Assembly: GCF_007097245.1 (NCBI RefSeq)
Contig: NZ_VJZT01000006.1
Location: 124,001 to 188,000 of the forward strand
DNA length: 64,000 nucleotides
From: Flavobacterium restrictum
GTDB lineage: Bacteria > Bacteroidota > Bacteroidia > Flavobacteriales > Flavobacteriaceae
Direction: 5' to 3'
The notes beneath the pieces were generated by a model, which saw only the letters and a list, made by a program, of their open reading frames with translations, ran no database searches and had not been told where the DNA came from. Of the stretch, positions 54,301 to 61,472 are shown one piece after another (position 1 is the first letter of the stretch; each line of letters opens with the position of its first letter). The position numbers and the translations under genes are program-made.

Positions 54301-57300
54301 AACGATACCAATCAAATTGGTTCACCAGGTACTGTTGGAAAATTATTCATTTCTGAAATAGCACCTTGGTCCAGCAATAGCAGTCCAGTTGGTGCCGATT
54401 GGTTTGAAGTAACCAATACCAAAGCCGTAGCGGTTGATATTACAGGATGGAAAATAGATGACAATTCACAATCTCCTGCAGCTGCTGTAGCCTTAAACGG
54501 AATTACTAGTATTAATCCTGGAGAATCTGTGATTTTTATAGAAACTAATGATTTGGCAGGAAAAACAACGGCTTTCTTGAACAATTGGTTTGGAACAAAT
54601 CCATCATCAGGCATACGAATTGGAAATTATACCGGAAGTGGTGTTGGGTTGAGTTCGAGTGGAGATCAAGTAAATTTATACAACGCTACAAGTGCTACTC
54701 CACAAGCGTCCGTATTGTTTGGGGCATCACCTACGACTACTTTTGCAACTTTCGATAATGCAGCGGGACTTACTACTATAACAACTGCGATTACACAAGC
54801 AAGTGCTATAGGTACTAAAGGTGCTTTCATTGCAGCCAATAGTATATCCGAAATTGGTTCGCCAGGTTCTATTGTAACCGCTCCTTGTCCTACAATTACA
54901 GTTACAGTAACACCTGCAGCTTTATCGGTTTGTGCTGGTGCAACTACTACAGTAACCGTAATTGCAACTGGTGGTACGCTACCTTATACTGTTTCTGGAA
55001 GTCCTTTTACAGTTGGAGGAGGTACATTTAATTATACCGTTACAGATGCCAAAGGGTGTACAGCAACAAAATCAGTTACTATTATAGAGAATCCAATAAC
55101 CGATTCTGTTACTGCGATCACAGCTTGTGATAGTTACACATGGAATGGGACTACTTACACGATGTCAGGGACGTATACAGGAACGACTGCTAATTGTGTA
55201 ACCGAGAAATTGCATTTGACAATTACATCAAGCTCTATAAATACTAGTGTAATCACAGCTTGTGATAGTTATACTTGGAATGGGACTACTTACACGACTT
55301 CGGGAATGTATACTGGAACGACTACTAATTGTGTAACCGAGAAATTGAATTTGACTATTACGTCAAGTTCTATAAATACTAGTGTAATAACAGCTTGTAA
55401 TAGTTATACTTGGAATGGGACTACTTACATGACTTCGGGAATGTATACTGGAACTACTATTAATTGTGTAACCGAGAAATTAAATCTGACCATTATTCCA
55501 GCAACTAATGCAGGAACAAGTGGGACACTTTCTGTAGAAATTGGTAAAACACCTACCGATGCCCAATTATTTGCAGCATTAACAGGAGCCGATTCAGGTG
55601 GAACTTGGAGTCATTCAGGATTGGTTTACACCTATACGCTGTCAGGTATCTCACCTTGTACTGTAGCATCATCTACAGTAACTGTAACCAATACAATACC
55701 AACCGCATGGAGTTTATGTTATGGCGCAAAAGTAGCTGATGCTGTGGGAGCAACCACTTTAAAATTTTATTCGGCTATAACTGGTGGGTCTGCTTTAGCA
55801 CTTACTACAAATTTAGCAGCAAAAACATATTATGCTACTCAAATAGTGAACGGATTAGAAAGTACTCCAAGAGTACCAGTTACCATTACTATAAATTCGT
55901 TACCAATTGCTGTGGCTACGGTAACCACATCGGATAGTGTTTTGTGTAAATATATAGGCACTACTAACACCATTACCTATACTGCCACTTTGGGTGCTAG
56001 TTCTTATATTTGGACCGTTCCAACTGGTGTGAGTATTGTAAGCGGACAAGGTACAAACACATTAGTTGTCGATTTTCATAATGCTACTACTTTAATAGGT
56101 AGTATTGGAGTTAAAGCGGTTAATGCTTCAGGTTGTACTTCCGCTTCCGCAAAAAGTATTGCATTGTCAACTAGACTTCCAGTTGCCCCTTCAGTAGTAA
56201 AACTGACCTACAATGGTGTTGCTAAAGTAAGAGTTGGTAACTTTATTGGAGATGCTACTAAAACACTAGTATTAACAGCTACCGATATCAGCGGAACTGC
56301 AAATCACTATACTTGGGATTTACCAGTAGGTGTTGCTGTTGTGAGTGGGGATAAAAATTATGATAACACTATTGCTATTAATTTAGGAGGTGTTGCTGCT
56401 GGAAATACAGATCTTGTGTTCAAAGCCTATTCTATTGCTGGTTGTGGCACTTCAATTGCTAGAACTTTAACCGTAAAAAGAAATCTGCCAAGTGCTCCTC
56501 TAGCTCTCGCTCTTACAGATGATAGTATTTCTAGCGTGACTAAAATCACGAATGTTTCGGCATACACTGGAAAACTAAAAACAACGCCTTTGACATTGAC
56601 AGCTACACCTTCAACAGTATCAGGATACGAGCCAACATCCTATAAATGGATTGTGCCTTCAAGTGTTACCGTAGTTGATGCTGGTGCTGTTTTTGTCTCT
56701 GAAACATCAGGATTTAAAACCTATACAAGTACATCAAAAGCAATACATATTAATTTAACAGCTATTGGAACTGCAACATCACTTTTGATACAAGTATATG
56801 GTGTAAACGGAAACGGAACGTCGTTGCTAGCAAGAAATTTGACATTGACAAGTTCAATTCCATCTCGACCTGGTGCTTTGACAACTTTGTCAGGAGGTTT
56901 AGTAACTTACAATCCTACCTGTACTACACTTGCTGTAAAAGTACCTAATGTGTTGGGAGTAACCTATACGTGGTCAGTAGTAGGAGGTGCTTTGGCCACT
57001 ATTGTTACAAGCAACAGCGATGGTAACGAGGTAATAATTAATGTTTCACAATTACCATCGGCACCGCTTTCTTATTTTACAATTAATGTCAAAGCATCTA
57101 ATGGGACTGGATCAAGTAGCGCTTCTGCCTATACTATTAGGTTAGGAAATCCATGCGGAACAGTAGCGAGACAAATTACGGAGGAGAAACCAGTAATAGC
57201 TTTGGATGAATTTACTGCAATTGCCTATCCAAATCCATTTGCTACCGTTTTTACTATTGAGTTCACAGCCCTTGCTACTGAACAGACAGCAATATTGGTG

Positions 57301-57444
57301 TACGATATGGCAGGACGTTTAGTAGAACAAGTGCAAGTAGCAACAAATACTGTTGTGTTAGGATTGAATTATCCAGCTGGTGTTTACAATGTTATTGTAA
57401 ACCAAGGCGGAAAAACCAAAACACTACGAGTGATTAAGAAATAA
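51304..57444 (+). CDS. Giant T9SS-secreted multidomain surface protein
   Basis: This 2046-residue protein has a signal peptide (KQTLLLLLLLFYSFSEGQ, about residues 6-24). A beta-rich domain spans about 25-200, then a Big_5-like domain (about 204-318) and a Calx-beta-like domain (319-430, ending VTIADND). A beta-propeller-like domain resembling the SdiA-regulated/phytase-esterase group follows (433-715), with repeated EGLT/EGLS motifs. A cadherin-like domain (725-830) and two lamin-tail domains (from about 838 and 1014, each with VTNT and ITGWKIDDNS) come next. Three 45-residue Cys repeats start at 1272, then PKD/Ig-like repeats. The C-terminus (about 1968-2046, AYPNPFATVFTIEF to TKTLRVIKK) is a type A T9SS sorting domain. 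It is probably a cell-surface adhesin or a binding/enzyme scaffold. Confidence 0.9.
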   Translation: MRKKYIKQTLLLLLLLFYSFSEGQTLLHYWNFNSNASVSAITTPTQTNILGASLTANNSATSLIDFANGTAQNFDIQNLNTQNSDVSGTHLRFNNPIGGSLVFALPTTGYENIVVKFATRRSSTGAGNQLWSYSIDGTNYVSFATVVPNNGDPALATLDFSAITLAKNNPNFKLKVEFTQGTGGIAGNNRFDNFTAKGTLIVAADSTAPVATFFPTTATANVASTVNPTISFNENIRLLNNDVITNTNVDALVEVRLNNASGSVILFDATFTANKITIVPTVTLTSNQLYYVALLPNTIEDESNNALTTLQTTAFTTSKPTVSLSVSSNTGSETGTTAITITAISDNAVNGNQTVDLGITGTNITSGDYSVSNSVITILNGQTTGSVTFTVLDDVLVEGSEIATFAITNPSTGIAITTSNVQTVTIADNDTALNIDLSTYVRVGRYNLPEPTRTTAPANSLLAQEVSAVTYNWDTNTLFVVGDGSTSIVQVSKTGQLIDSMTLAQGSSPQGTEFYDTEGLTYIGNGQFVMTEERDRQVVKFTYVAGSTLTRSATQTVKLGTFVNNIGTEGLSYDPLTNGYVVLKEISPIGIFQTGIDFAAGTATNGSATTENSVNLFDPALLGVSDVADVFALSNIPSLNGQPLYNNLLVLSQENAKVVNSNRSGVVANSLTIVSDAGNPLDVASQQHEGLTMDRDGILYITSENGGGDIDHPQLWVYAPSTIPNQAPTVVALTNTTTSVLENSNTTAAVKVADIAVTDDGLGTNNITLSGADANFFQITGSSLYIKAGTVLDYETKTSYNVTVNVDDTTVGNTPDASVNFVLAVTDVAVETTAAVSVSISEVASWSSSNSLVAADWFEVTNTGTTTLDITGWKIDDNSNTFTAALALSGITSIAAGESVIFLETGATNSATIIANFKSAWFGTNVPSGLQVGYYTGSGAGLSSSGDAVNLYDASGVLKANVVFGVATTNKTFNNALGLTNSTITTLSQVGVNDAFAAVNDTNQIGSPGTVGKLFISEIAPWSSNSSPVGADWFEVTNTKAVAVDITGWKIDDNSQSPAAAVALNGITSINPGESVIFIETNDLAGKTTAFLNNWFGTNPSSGIRIGNYTGSGVGLSSSGDQVNLYNATSATPQASVLFGASPTTTFATFDNAAGLTTITTAITQASAIGTKGAFIAANSISEIGSPGSIVTAPCPTITVTVTPAALSVCAGATTTVTVIATGGTLPYTVSGSPFTVGGGTFNYTVTDAKGCTATKSVTIIENPITDSVTAITACDSYTWNGTTYTMSGTYTGTTANCVTEKLHLTITSSSINTSVITACDSYTWNGTTYTTSGMYTGTTTNCVTEKLNLTITSSSINTSVITACNSYTWNGTTYMTSGMYTGTTINCVTEKLNLTIIPATNAGTSGTLSVEIGKTPTDAQLFAALTGADSGGTWSHSGLVYTYTLSGISPCTVASSTVTVTNTIPTAWSLCYGAKVADAVGATTLKFYSAITGGSALALTTNLAAKTYYATQIVNGLESTPRVPVTITINSLPIAVATVTTSDSVLCKYIGTTNTITYTATLGASSYIWTVPTGVSIVSGQGTNTLVVDFHNATTLIGSIGVKAVNASGCTSASAKSIALSTRLPVAPSVVKLTYNGVAKVRVGNFIGDATKTLVLTATDISGTANHYTWDLPVGVAVVSGDKNYDNTIAINLGGVAAGNTDLVFKAYSIAGCGTSIARTLTVKRNLPSAPLALALTDDSISSVTKITNVSAYTGKLKTTPLTLTATPSTVSGYEPTSYKWIVPSSVTVVDAGAVFVSETSGFKTYTSTSKAIHINLTAIGTATSLLIQVYGVNGNGTSLLARNLTLTSSIPSRPGALTTLSGGLVTYNPTCTTLAVKVPNVLGVTYTWSVVGGALATIVTSNSDGNEVIINVSQLPSAPLSYFTINVKASNGTGSSSASAYTIRLGNPCGTVARQITEEKPVIALDEFTAIAYPNPFATVFTIEFTALATEQTAILVYDMAGRLVEQVQVATNTVVLGLNYPAGVYNVIVNQGGKTKTLRVIKK
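55117..55521 (+). repeat. Three tandem 135-bp (45-residue) repeats in the giant protein
   Basis: Units start at 55117, 55252 and 55387, exactly 135 bp apart. Each encodes ITAC(D/N)SYTWNGTTY followed by a Thr-rich tail and a second Cys. Units two and three are nearly identical, and the third diverges near its end. The paired cysteines may form one disulfide per unit. Confidence 0.9.
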
Positions 57445-57465
57445 GCAGCAATTTCAACTAAATTG

Positions 57466-57497
57466 AAAAGCCTCTTCAGGAATGAAGAGGCTTTTTT
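57466..57497. terminator. Bidirectional terminator between the giant gene and prfC
   Basis: AAAAGCCTCTTCA (57466-57478) and its exact complement (57483-57495) enclose a 4-nt loop and are followed by T on the plus strand. The A-run on the other side lets it also serve prfC, which ends at 57531 on the minus strand. Confidence 0.88.
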
Positions 57498-57529
57498 TAT
57501 GTGTGCTATTTCAAGTGAATGGTTTACTA

Positions 57530-57603
57530 TTTACTCAAATTCCGAGGTGAAAAACAACTTCACATTTGGATATTTATTTTGCGTCATTTGAATCGTAAAA
57601 TCC
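57530..57603. repeat. Direct repeat copy 2 (intact prfC 3' end)
   Basis: This segment comprises the prfC stop codon and final codons. It matches 51014-51087 at 68 of 74 positions. The two copies flank the giant T9SS gene in the same orientation. The six differences relative to the relic include two silent and four amino-acid-changing positions when read in the prfC frame. Confidence 0.88.
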
Positions 57604-59120
57604 GAATCGGCTAGAAAAACCAATTGTCCGTACTTGTCATGAGCCAGAAATTTTTGTTTTATTCGTCTAAATTCCTTAAACTCTTCACTTTTTATATCAT
57701 CCGGTTTTACCCAACAGGCTTTGTGGACTGGGAAATTTTCGTACGTACATTTGGCTCCATATTCGTGTTCCAATCGGTATTGAATAACTTCGTATTGCAA
57801 GGCACCAACGGTTCCAATTATTTTTCTATTATTCATTTCAAGCGTAAATAACTGTGCTACACCCTCGTCCATTAATTGATCCACACCTTTTTCGAGCTGT
57901 TTGGCTTTCATTGGGTCGGCATTATTAATGTATCTAAAATGCTCTGGAGAAAAACTCGGAATCCCTTTGAAACTCATAATTTCTCCTTCGGTCAGCGTAT
58001 CACCAATTTTAAAATTCCCAGTATCGTGCAATCCTACGATATCGCCAGGATAGGAAATATCTACAATTTCTTTCTTTTCGGCAAAAAAAGCATTGGGACT
58101 CGAAAATTTTAAATTCTTCTTTTGGCGCACATGATAATACGGTTTGTTTCGTTCAAAAGTACCCGAAACAATTTTTATAAAAGCCAAACGATCTCTGTGT
58201 TTCGGATCCATATTGGCGTGTATTTTAAATACAAAACCGGACATTTTTTCTTCCTTTGGATCGACCAAACGCGTTTCGGAATCCTTGGCTCTTGGCGATG
58301 GTGCAATGGCAACAAAGCAATCCAACAATTCTCGAACCCCAAAATTATTTAAAGCAGAACCAAAAAATACGGGTTGTAATTTTCCGTCCAAATAATCCTG
58401 ACGGTCAAATTTTGGATACACTTCATCAATCAATTCAAGTTCTTCTCGGAGTCTATCAGCTGGTTTTTGACCAATTATTTTTTCTAGTTCGGGACTTTTA
58501 ACATCCGAGAAAGCGATTGTTTCCTCAATATTCTTACGACTATCTCCACTAAATAAGTTGATGTTTTGTTCCCAAAGGTTGTAAATTCCTTGAAAATCAT
58601 ACCCCATTCCTATCGGGAAACTCAAGGGGGTAACTTTTAAACCTAGCTTTTGCTCCACTTCGTCCATCAAGTCAAAAGCATCTTTTCCTTCACGGTCTAA
58701 CTTATTGATAAAAACGATAATGGGAATTTTGCGCATTCTACATACGGCAACCAGTTTCTCGGTTTGTTCCTCGACCCCTTTGGCAACGTCAATCACAACA
58801 ATTACGCTATCCACCGCTGTTAAGGTTCTAAAGGTGTCTTCGGCAAAATCCTTGTGCCCCGGTGTATCGAGAATATTGATTTTTTTGTCGTGATAATTAA
58901 AAGCCAAAACCGATGTCGATACCGAAATCCCTCTTTGGCGTTCAATTTCCATAAAATCGCTCGTGGCTCCTTTTTTGATTTTGTTATTTTTTACGGCACC
59001 CGCTTCTTGAATCGCCCCACCAAAAAGCAATAGTTTTTCGGTTAGTGTTGTTTTTCCAGCATCGGGATGTGAGATAATCCCAAAGGTTCGGCGTCGTTGT
59101 ATTTCTTTTAAAAAACTCAT
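57531..59120 (-). CDS. prfC: Peptide chain release factor 3
   Basis: RF3 is the GTPase that recycles RF1/RF2 from the ribosome after peptide release. The protein has 529 residues from ATG 59120, the same length as E. coli RF3. It has G1 SHPDAGKTTL (about residues 17-26), the ATSDFMEIERQRGISVSTS switch region, G3 DTPGHKDF and G4 NKLD. The C-terminal RF3 domain ends TQNKYPNVKLFFTSEFE. An in-frame TTG at 59141 is rejected because it falls inside the promoter box at 59139-59146. The last 24 codons are duplicated at 51014-51087. Confidence 0.97.
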   Translation of the reverse strand: MSFLKEIQRRRTFGIISHPDAGKTTLTEKLLLFGGAIQEAGAVKNNKIKKGATSDFMEIERQRGISVSTSVLAFNYHDKKINILDTPGHKDFAEDTFRTLTAVDSVIVVIDVAKGVEEQTEKLVAVCRMRKIPIIVFINKLDREGKDAFDLMDEVEQKLGLKVTPLSFPIGMGYDFQGIYNLWEQNINLFSGDSRKNIEETIAFSDVKSPELEKIIGQKPADRLREELELIDEVYPKFDRQDYLDGKLQPVFFGSALNNFGVRELLDCFVAIAPSPRAKDSETRLVDPKEEKMSGFVFKIHANMDPKHRDRLAFIKIVSGTFERNKPYYHVRQKKNLKFSSPNAFFAEKKEIVDISYPGDIVGLHDTGNFKIGDTLTEGEIMSFKGIPSFSPEHFRYINNADPMKAKQLEKGVDQLMDEGVAQLFTLEMNNRKIIGTVGALQYEVIQYRLEHEYGAKCTYENFPVHKACWVKPDDIKSEEFKEFRRIKQKFLAHDKYGQLVFLADSDFTIQMTQNKYPNVKLFFTSEFE

Positions 59121-59138
59121 ATATATGGTACTAGTTTG

Positions 59139-59146
59139 CAAAAGTA
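59139..59146 (-). promoter_or_regulatory. -7 promoter box of prfC (TACTTTTG on the minus strand)
   Basis: The minus strand reads TACTTTTG here, matching TAnnTTTG, 18 bp before the ATG at 59120. The implied leader is about 14 nt. It overlaps the alternative TTG start at 59141, which supports the shorter reading frame. Confidence 0.5.
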
Positions 59147-59180
59147 CTATTTATAAATGCGAATAAAAAAAGTAGTATCA

Positions 59181-59215
59181 AAAAAAAGAGGATGTCTTTT
59201 TTAGGCATCCTCTTT
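59181..59215 (-). terminator. Intrinsic terminator of the alpha-amylase gene
   Basis: AAAGAGGATG (59185-59194) and CATCCTCTTT (59206-59215) form a 10-bp stem. On the minus strand the stem is followed by a T-run (the A-run at 59181-59187). It lies 57 bp after the amylase stop and upstream of prfC. Confidence 0.85.
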
Positions 59216-59271
59216 CAACTGCAATCTCAAAGTTTGGAGGCCAGTTTATGAAATGGGCTTCCTCGTATTAC

Positions 59272-60711
59272 TTATAAGTTGCTTGACCAAATGGTATAAC
59301 TGTTAGGAGGGCATTGTATTTTTACCCATTTATCAGCTTGTGTGGTTGGAATCCAAGTAGAGTTTCCTGTAAAATCTTTGATTTGAGTACTAACCCAATT
59401 GGTAGGAACCCATCTTTCAAGAGTAGTCGATGAGTTGTTGATATACACCACCAATCCGGGATTGCCGTTGTAACCATTTCTTCTAGCAACATATTCGTCA
59501 TTATCTGCATATAAAATCGAGGTGGTGCCAGTTGCTTTGTTGTTATGAATCCAAATTAAATTGTTTAGTTTGGCTTTGTCCAACCATTCTTCGTAATCTC
59601 TATAAAAAATAGTCGGGTATCCTTCATGAGTTAGAATGTAGGCGTATGCCAATTTTTTGTTCCAAATTTCATCTGTGTCGTGGTTGGTGACAAAAGTAAC
59701 TGCTTTGTACGGGTTTCTTTTCCACATCATGTCATCGTTCAACAAGGCTAGATTATTGCCGTCAAAGGCATCATTCATTTTGTAATAACACGCAAAATCA
59801 AATACGGAACTATTGGCACTATTAGCCCAATTATTCAAATTATCTACATTACTATCCCAGTTTTCTCCAACCGTAAATCCACCTACGTTAGCATTCCAGC
59901 TATTTACAACCCAAGCCCCAAAACCTTTTACATAATCAAATCTCCAGCCATCAAACTTCATTGTGTTCTTGTAATATTTTCCTACTCCGTCAGTTCGTAA
60001 CCAGAGCCAATTTTGCACATTTGGTGCCGCATGACATAAATCTGGAAATCCTCCAAAGGATCCTTCGTCATTAGTGCCGTAAGAGTTTTTGTAAAAATCG
60101 GCACTTGTTCTCGGGAATTTACCAGATGCTACGCCAGTAAAGTTGGTATAGGTTTGTGTTCCTGTAAAAGGATTGCTTTCTAATTGCCCACCGCTATTGT
60201 GGTTAATTACAATATCAGCATAGACCTGCATGTTTTCGGCATGTGCTTGTGTGATTAGATTGACCAATTCAGTCTTTGAACCAAAACGAGTTTCGGTAGA
60301 GCCATTTTGATTGTAATTCCCAAAATCAAAATAATCAGTAGGGTCATATCCCATAGATAATGCACCACTTTGAGCCTTCGAAGCAGGTGGCAACCATACA
60401 GATCCAATTCCTGCATTTCCCCAAGCCGTAACTTTGGATTTTACAGTATCCCACCAAGTTCCACCAGCAGGAACATCCCAATAAAAAGCTTGCATCATCA
60501 CGCCGCCGCCTGGATTGGCAACATATTTTGCTGTGGTTGAGCTACTTGATTTTCCAGTGCTAAAAGGACGACCGTCAGTAGTTACGTTTATTATTTTGAA
60601 TTTAGAGGTCGAAGCAAAAGTATCTGCTTCTAGATTGTCATTCGAATTACAGGAGGACAAGCCAGCCATAACGAGTGATGCTAAATAAAGTTTGAAATTT
60701 GGGTTTTTCAT
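59272..60711 (-). CDS. Alpha-amylase, GH13 family lipoprotein
   Basis: This enzyme hydrolyses alpha-1,4-glucan links in starch or glycogen. The 479-residue protein has a lipoprotein signal (YLASLVMAGLSSC, Cys near residue 21). The TIM barrel starts at VMMQAFYWDVPAGGTWWDTV. GH13 motifs are ADIVINH (region I), GWRFDYVKG with the nucleophile Asp259, GENWD with the acid/base Glu283 and VTNHDTDE with Asp345. The sequence is closest in style to the plant/archaeal-type subfamilies (GH13_6/7). It is a single-gene unit with no SusC/SusD neighbours, and is likely anchored in the outer membrane. Confidence 0.95.
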   Translation of the reverse strand: MKNPNFKLYLASLVMAGLSSCNSNDNLEADTFASTSKFKIINVTTDGRPFSTGKSSSSTTAKYVANPGGGVMMQAFYWDVPAGGTWWDTVKSKVTAWGNAGIGSVWLPPASKAQSGALSMGYDPTDYFDFGNYNQNGSTETRFGSKTELVNLITQAHAENMQVYADIVINHNSGGQLESNPFTGTQTYTNFTGVASGKFPRTSADFYKNSYGTNDEGSFGGFPDLCHAAPNVQNWLWLRTDGVGKYYKNTMKFDGWRFDYVKGFGAWVVNSWNANVGGFTVGENWDSNVDNLNNWANSANSSVFDFACYYKMNDAFDGNNLALLNDDMMWKRNPYKAVTFVTNHDTDEIWNKKLAYAYILTHEGYPTIFYRDYEEWLDKAKLNNLIWIHNNKATGTTSILYADNDEYVARRNGYNGNPGLVVYINNSSTTLERWVPTNWVSTQIKDFTGNSTWIPTTQADKWVKIQCPPNSYTIWSSNL

Positions 60712-61164
60712 AAAAAAAGTAATTTAGGTTAGGTTAATAGATTTTGGGTTTTTATTGATATTTAATTAAATGCGTTTTTTTAATGTTAAAATAATAATTT
60801 TATTTCTTTTTTATAGCGTTATGTTTAACGTTTTGCTAATTTAAGGAAACGACTAATTAATTTTATATGGGAATTTTATATTTGATAGCGATAACGTTGT
60901 AGTGTTTAAAACTTTAAATAAATTGTAAGGTTTGTATCGCACATCAATTACAATTTTATAGGCGTTCCTACTACTTGGCATTGGCAACATTCTTTTTTTT
61001 GATTTTGAAAAAAAAAAAGAAAAAATTCCGTAAAACAGGTAATATAAATAGTTTTGTTTTACCCTTGTTTTGCTAAACTCAACTATTTTGAAGCAATAAT
61101 TAGACATATTTGCTCTGATTTTGCACTAATTTTAATTCATTTTTTGACACACAAAACAAAAAAA

Positions 61165-61201
61165 TCCTTGCTAATCTGTTAAATCCGTGTCATCCGTGGA
61201 C
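61165..61201. repeat. Short GTG-rich repeat, possible dispersed element
   Basis: Three imperfect copies of an 8-9 bp unit (ATCTGTTA, ATCCGTGTC, ATCCGTGG) lie in tandem. The second and third share the ATCCGTG core. The element resembles the site at 51159-51174. A dispersed family is suspected but cannot be shown from one window. Confidence 0.4.
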
Positions 61202-61393
61202 AAATTTTATGTAATGCTAAATGTTTAGGGTTAAATCAAAATGTCCTGCATATTTGGCACTAGGTCTCGGGTGTTTATAATTTTTTGTTAATACTAGTTG
61301 CTAAAGTTGTATTATGTAATTGAATTGCTATTTTTGTTCGTTTAAGTAAGCAATTTGGAATTTTAAAATTTCGATTTACTAGTACTTAAAGTG

Positions 61394-61401
61394 TATATTT
61401 G
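61394..61401 (+). promoter_or_regulatory. -7 promoter box (TATATTTG) before the surA-like gene
   Basis: TATATTTG matches TAnnTTTG and lies 71 bp before the ATG at 61473, implying a leader of about 67 nt. No TTG -33 element is evident at the normal distance. Confidence 0.5.
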
Positions 61402-61472
61402 GCAAAAATTAAACAAGCACTTGTAAGTGTACTCTCAGCTTGCTTTTAAAAATTAAAATAAAAATTAAAAAA

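Larger units (their letters stand above)
51014..57603. mobile_element. Putative one-gene cassette bracketed by prfC 3'-end direct repeats
   Basis: Direct repeats of 74 bp (51014-51087 and 57530-57603) enclose only the giant T9SS protein gene and its terminator. This is the geometry left by integration at the 3' end of a gene or by recombination with imported DNA. No integrase, transposase or terminal inverted repeat is visible, so the mechanism is unknown and the mobile status is inferred. Confidence 0.4.
60712..61472. other. Long intergenic region between the amylase and surA-like genes
   Basis: The region between two divergent genes must hold both promoters. A TATATTTG box (61394-61401) serves the surA-like gene. 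No TAnnTTTG box was found upstream of the amylase gene. A degenerate triple ATCnGTG-type repeat lies at 61165-61201. A minus-strand open frame at 60853-61107 shows no protein-like features and is not called. Confidence 0.55.

Noticed and set aside
59121..59141. Longer prfC start at TTG 59141
   Set aside because: The codon falls within the TACTTTTG promoter box, and the ATG at 59120 gives the standard 529-residue RF3.
59272..60711. Alpha-amylase as part of a Sus-like polysaccharide utilisation locus
   Set aside because: No SusC, SusD or regulator genes are adjacent; flanking genes are prfC and a SurA-like chaperone.
60853..61107. Minus-strand 84-codon open frame between the amylase and surA-like genes
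   Set aside because: It has low-complexity composition, no recognisable motif, no promoter or ribosome-site support, and overlaps a likely regulatory region.
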